NCBI GenBank assembly: GCA_966211525.1
Contig: CBIHOZ010000003.1
Span: 36,603-100,602 of the forward strand
DNA length: 64,000 nt
Reading direction: 5' to 3'
Source: Ohtaekwangia sp966211525
GTDB lineage: Bacteria > Bacteroidota > Bacteroidia > Cytophagales > Cyclobacteriaceae
The position numbers and the translations under genes were made by a program. Of the stretch, positions 60,685 to 64,000 are shown one piece after another (the stretch's first letter is position 1; the number at the start of each line of letters is the position of its first letter). Under the pieces are notes generated by a model. That model was given only the letters and a program-made list of their open reading frames with translations. It ran no database searches and was not told where the DNA came from.

Positions 60685-61551
60685 ATGAAAATATTTTTTA
60701 CATTTTGTTTACAAATCGTGGTAACAGTTTCCTTTTCGCAGGCAATCTTTCCGAGTCTGAGTCCTAAAGGAAGCATTGAGCAGACTGTTGGCTTCACAAA
60801 TATATCGGTAGATTATGAGCGACCCGCAGCCCGGGGACGCAAGGTGTTTGGTGGATTGGTGCATTACGATAAGCTGTGGAGAACAGGAGCAGGTAATTGT
60901 ACCAGGATTAGATTCAGCAAGGCTGTTGTTATCGACAATAGAAATATAAATAAAGGCACTTACTCTATCTTTAGTATTCCAGGTAAAAACGAGTGGACTA
61001 TAATATTGAATAAGGACACGACTCTCTACGGCATAAATTCGTATGACCCGGCTAAAGATATCGTTCGCTTCAAGGTAAAGCCGATTTCTACAGCGCGATA
61101 CTACGAGTCGCTAACAATAGATATTGATGTAATACCAAACGATGCTGTGGTATATATATCGTGGGAGAATACTCAAGTATCATTCCCGGTAAAAACGGAG
61201 TCAGATAAAGTAGTCAGTGATTTTGTTCAACAACAATTGTTAACAGGTAAGTCGAAAGATTCAGATGCATACGCAACGGCAGCCGAGTACTATTACTTCC
61301 TTAACAAAGACCTGGATCGGGCGCTTGTACTCATTGACAAAGCCATTGCTATAAAAAATGAATCGTGGTACTACAGGCAGAAAGTTGACATCCTGGAACT
61401 GCAAAAGAAATACAAAGAAGCAATTGACGTTGCTACGCTAGCTATCTCCCAGGATCAAAAGCGAACCGATTGGGACACTGCATCGAAACAACAAAGTGAA
61501 GCGGAGTATAAGAAGAGAATCGATTTTTATAGGAGTCAACTGAAGAATTAG
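60685..61551 (+). CDS. DUF2911-domain secreted protein with C-terminal TPR-like helices
   Basis: The ATG at 60685 (MKIFFTFCLQIVVTVSFSQ) gives a signal peptide; the much longer frame from 60394 runs through the previous gene in another frame and is rejected. The DUF2911 domain shows LSPKGSIEQTVGFTNISVDYERPAARGRKVFGGLV (split), DKLWRTGAGNCTRIRFSKAV and GTYSIFSIPGKNEWTIILNKD (split). The last 90 residues contain TPR-like helix pairs (AEYYYFLNKDLDRALVLIDKAI, split). Function is unknown. Confidence 0.85.
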   Translation: MKIFFTFCLQIVVTVSFSQAIFPSLSPKGSIEQTVGFTNISVDYERPAARGRKVFGGLVHYDKLWRTGAGNCTRIRFSKAVVIDNRNINKGTYSIFSIPGKNEWTIILNKDTTLYGINSYDPAKDIVRFKVKPISTARYYESLTIDIDVIPNDAVVYISWENTQVSFPVKTESDKVVSDFVQQQLLTGKSKDSDAYATAAEYYYFLNKDLDRALVLIDKAIAIKNESWYYRQKVDILELQKKYKEAIDVATLAISQDQKRTDWDTASKQQSEAEYKKRIDFYRSQLKN

Positions 61552-61626
61552 ATGCGTAGTAGGTATATTTTCAGTTTGCTTAATCTGTGCCTTGAGGCAT
61601 CAGAGTCCAGGAGGCCAGTGACTCTG

Positions 61627-62097
61627 ATGGGGTTGAAAATTATTCTCCGGGGATTGATCGCAATCTTAATTTTGGTAAGCTGTGAGCCGAAAGCGAAACA
61701 GTTTGAAAAAACCTATGGATCATTTAAAGCGAGGGTGAACAATGAAACCTGTTTTGGAGAGGCTGCACTTGAAGGCGAAAAAATAACATTTCAAATAAAA
61801 TATATTCCAGCAAATATGAAATTTGTCGGCTTTAGGCTGTACAACAGAAATGTTGAGATTCAGGCGCAGTCAATAGAATGGGTGTGTGCCATGATGAATG
61901 ACTTTAGAGTCATTCGGTGCTCGACAGACCTGGATTTGCCAAAGGATAATTTTGATATGTTTGTTGATCACGGTATCTATACAATTTCGTATTCGTTAAA
62001 GGAGCCGCTAGCCAATACTAAAGTCAGCGATATATCTTTTGTCATTCTAACAAATCGTCAGGATCTTAATATTAAGATTGAGCAAAGAACGAGATAA
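61627..62097 (+). CDS. Hypothetical lipoprotein
   Basis: The ATG at 61627 (MGLKIILRGLIAILILVSCEPK) gives a lipoprotein signal; the frame is open upstream to 61552. The mature part of about 135 residues is beta-rich (FKARVNNETCFGEAALEGEK, GIYTISYSLKEPLANTKVSDI). No family is recognised. It follows the DUF2911 gene after 75 bases. Confidence 0.6.
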   Translation: MGLKIILRGLIAILILVSCEPKAKQFEKTYGSFKARVNNETCFGEAALEGEKITFQIKYIPANMKFVGFRLYNRNVEIQAQSIEWVCAMMNDFRVIRCSTDLDLPKDNFDMFVDHGIYTISYSLKEPLANTKVSDISFVILTNRQDLNIKIEQRTR

Positions 62098-62099
62098 TT

Positions 62100-62773
62100 C
62101 TATTTGTCTATAGTCGATCCCTCGAAATCCAACCTCAACAATCTCCTCACTTTTTTCAACTCATGAGTAGCAACTTTTGTTCGTTTTAAGTATGAATCGG
62201 AATCTTTGTTAATACACTTCAGATCAGGTAACGACAGGTAGTCGGGGTGATATATTTCTGAGATCGTAGCATAAGGTAAGGCCATGTCATCTTTCTGAAC
62301 ATAAAATACATATATCCAGATCGAGAGTTTTGAGGGATGAATATTTCCCATCAGCCTATATAGCTTGCTCCAATCATTTGAAGGTGATAATTCTCCTATA
62401 AAAATATTTTTCTTCTCAATTTTCCATCCGTGTGCTTTGAAAGTACTTCCTATAGAGCCTCCCTGCAGAATCAATTTATGTTCTTTTGCAAAGGCACTAT
62501 CAATAACATTCGGATAGTCTACAATAGCCAACGTGCGTGTTATATGTTGCCGTCATACAGATTAGACACCCTCAACCTGCCACTGCTATAAAGTACATCA
62601 ATTCCATAGCCGCCAAACTTCTGGGCAATCCTTTCGCTGTTTAGCAAGTTGGAAGATAGAATTGCATCGCATGGTATAGTAGCTGATTGCTGGCGACTGC
62701 TGTGTTGTGCATAACTGATCGCACCAGGTAATAACAATATCGCCAATGCCAGCATAAATATGTATACCTTCAT
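62100..62773 (-). pseudogene. Secreted-protein gene split by a TA-dinucleotide frameshift
   Basis: Two adjoining minus-strand frames fit one gene. The upstream frame (start 62773, MKVYIFMLALAILLLPGAIS, a signal peptide) stops right after VSNLYDGNI at 62540. The downstream frame continues ITRTLAIVDYPNVIDSAFAK to a stop at 62100. At the joint the minus strand reads AACATATAACACGC; removing one TA gives AACATAACACGC and fuses the frames as SNLYDGN-ITRTLAIVDY without a break. The whole product would be about 224 residues, secreted, of unknown function. A real mutation and a sequencing error are both possible. Confidence 0.65.
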
Positions 62774-63050
62774 TCTCATCTCCATCACATTGCTCTATTT
62801 TGCTGCACGAATATATCGTTGAATCGAAATGCATAAAGCTTACAACAAAAATATAATTAACACTCATGCGTTTAGGGTGAGTTGTACGTCAATTGAATAC
62901 ACTACTGTGATGGATCTATACTATATGAAATATAATATCAGTTACGTTTTTTTGTATACTATATTTCTATAATGCAATAACGTTGTATAAGTACACTCAT
63001 CCAGCAACCTGAAGCCAGCAACCAGTAGCCCTCTGAAGTGGGACAAAAAA

Positions 63051-63076
63051 AAGAGTCCCGCGTATGCGGGACTCTT
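63051..63076 (-). terminator. Rho-independent terminator of the PepSY-like gene
   Basis: On the minus strand, AAGAGTCCCGC-ATAC-GCGGGACTCTT, an 11-base perfect stem, is followed by T6. It lies 30 bases beyond the stop of the gene at 63106. Confidence 0.9.
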
Positions 63077-63105
63077 GTGCAGCTTGCAGTGAATATCAGC
63101 CGCGG

Positions 63106-63663
63106 TTACAATTTACGGGGATGAACTTCGCGAATAACTTTCCCGGTAGGATCTATAAACATACCGCGTAATATTCCGTGTTCTTTTTTCTGTATAGTAA
63201 CGTGGTAAACAATATTTAGTTTTCCTTCGGCATCGGAAGTTATCTTCTCACGATCGTTAACAATTTTGTAATCCGGATGTGCCGCTGCAACGGCATCTAT
63301 TACCGCTTGTGGAAGCTCGGCATGTTTAATAATTCGTTTGGAGTGTTGCAGGTTGCCGGCCTTGTCGTATACAGCTTTATAGCTGTCTTTACCCTCGCGA
63401 ATATTTACCTGGTAAAACTGCGTGTCAGCATTCGAAGCTGCCATGCCTTCGGTGCGTACGTTCCATTGCTCGCCATACAACACAGAAGGTAAAAAGCCCA
63501 GGTCAGTAACAATAGCCTGCGGAAAATCACTGCGAATAGCGTTCATAACAGCTTGTGGTTCTTCACCTTTTTTTACAGGTGTAATGGTAACGGTCTCGGT
63601 AGATTGTGCCCATGCGCCTATGGTCAGGCACAGCCCTAGCATACATGCAAATGTTGTTTTCAT
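63106..63663 (-). CDS. Secreted PepSY-like (BLIP-type) protein
   Basis: The ATG at 63663 (MKTTFACMLGLCLTIGAWAQ) gives a signal peptide. The mature part has two PepSY-like repeats, each with the A(V)..A....P.A...D...  pattern: PQAVMNAIRSDFPQAIVTDLGFL and PQAVIDAVAAAHPDYKIVNDRE. Each is followed by beta-strands (YKAVYDKAGNLQHSKRI, KVIREVHPRKL). Such proteins are periplasmic or secreted and of unknown function. It is followed in tandem upstream by a related gene at the window edge. Confidence 0.78.
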   Translation of the reverse strand: MKTTFACMLGLCLTIGAWAQSTETVTITPVKKGEEPQAVMNAIRSDFPQAIVTDLGFLPSVLYGEQWNVRTEGMAASNADTQFYQVNIREGKDSYKAVYDKAGNLQHSKRIIKHAELPQAVIDAVAAAHPDYKIVNDREKITSDAEGKLNIVYHVTIQKKEHGILRGMFIDPTGKVIREVHPRKL

Positions 63664-63803
63664 ACGAATTAAATTTTTAAGTGGTGATACAGGGTTGTCT
63701 CTCATCTTAATTTTTTTGTGAAAGACTAAAATGGAGTAGTATATATTTTCGTATGGATATTCCTTTTAGAGATGTATATATATAACGATGGCGGTGTAAT
63801 TGA

Positions 63804-63836
63804 AAGAAAAGTCGCACCGCCTGCGCGACTTTTCTT
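63804..63836 (-). terminator. Terminator between the two PepSY-like genes
   Basis: The 12-base perfect inverted repeat AAGAAAAGTCGC/GCGACTTTTCTT with a nine-base loop, followed on the minus strand by TCAATTACACC. It lies 24 bases beyond the stop of the partial gene at 63860. Confidence 0.7.
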
Positions 63837-63859
63837 AACCTAAACCCCCTATGAAAAGA

Positions 63860-64000
63860 CTAGACTATCTTTTTCTCTTTCAGATGTGTTCCGTGCGGGT
63901 CGGTGGTAATCAGTTTTTTCTGATTCCCCTTCCGGATAATAAACCGATAGAACGTTACATTCGATTTACCCTCTTTGATGATCTCGTTATCTTTAACGAT
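63860..64000 (-). CDS. Partial PepSY-like protein, C-terminal 46 residues (5' end outside window)
   Basis: The frame enters from the right edge and encodes a C-terminus reading IIKEGKSNVTFYRFIIRKG, then KLITTDPHGTHLKEKKIV and TAG. Its end matches the C-terminal repeat of the gene at 63106 in layout: a charged strand, an aromatic strand, a DP.G turn, and a last K-rich strand (compare FIDPTGKVIREVHPRKL). It is therefore likely a tandem paralogue. The start and signal peptide lie outside the window. Confidence 0.55.
   Translation of the reverse strand: MVKDNEIIKEGKSNVTFYRFIIRKGNQKKLITTDPHGTHLKEKKIV

Overview
The window comes from a Bacteroidota chromosome, most likely a soil or freshwater Cytophagales/Chitinophagales-type organism. 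The evidence is a full-length SprA (type IX secretion and gliding), several proteins ending in T9SS type A sorting domains, a GldH-like lipoprotein, an ECF sigma/FecR/STN cluster, many lipoproteins, LytS/LytTR regulation, and promoter boxes of the TAnnTTTG type. No rRNA, tRNA, CRISPR array or integrase gene was seen.

Layout. 0-6.6 kb: the end of an AraC regulator, then a tripartite RND efflux operon (lipoprotein adaptor, HAE1 pump, NodT-type outer-membrane factor) closed by a terminator. 6.8-14.0 kb: sprA, convergent with a DUF4197 gene. 15.3-21.7 kb: TolC/MacA/MacB-type exporter genes followed by a LytS-type kinase and a LytTR regulator joined by an ATGA overlap. 21.7-28.8 kb: secreted proteins, including a stand-alone sorting domain, an M43 metalloprotease and a large adhesin-like protein, both with T9SS tails. 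28.9-41.3 kb: PAP2 phosphatase, a secreted repeat protein, a lipoprotein gene with an internal stop, a YiaA/B protein, the sigma/FecR/STN operon, a second ECF sigma factor, a NarL-type regulator, envelope lipoproteins, a SpoIIAA-like protein and a polysaccharide deacetylase.

41.3-55 kb is an accessory region. An AT-rich pair of O-acyltransferase genes (MBOAT plus SGNH-like) lies between 13-bp direct repeats. After radC-like and small genes comes a patchwork of small genes (FRG, DUF2971 fragment, SMI1/KNR4, small membrane protein, lipoprotein fragment). It is interspersed with a family of structured repeats and hairpins resembling integron attC sites. One unit, 50265-50697, has the end-matching expected of an integron gene cassette: its 5' core GTTGTGCGTA is the exact reverse complement of the TACGCACAAC that opens its 3' hairpin. 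Two genes are truncated exactly where a repeat copy starts. Two 90-bp leaders with a nested hairpin precede the FRG and DUF2971 genes. No integrase is present, so the closest known description is a cluster of attC sites lacking an integrase.

55-64 kb: GldH-like and other lipoproteins, small membrane proteins, an AraC regulator, a VOC-domain lipoprotein, a DUF2911/TPR protein, a frameshifted secreted-protein gene and two PepSY-like secreted proteins, the second cut by the window edge.

A compositional signature runs through the apparently native genes: Ile ATA is used mostly after a codon ending in T, so TATA words are enriched. The O-acyltransferase island lacks it. Start codons were moved inward from the longest open frame wherever a signal peptide, lipobox, promoter or stop/start overlap pointed to an internal ATG.
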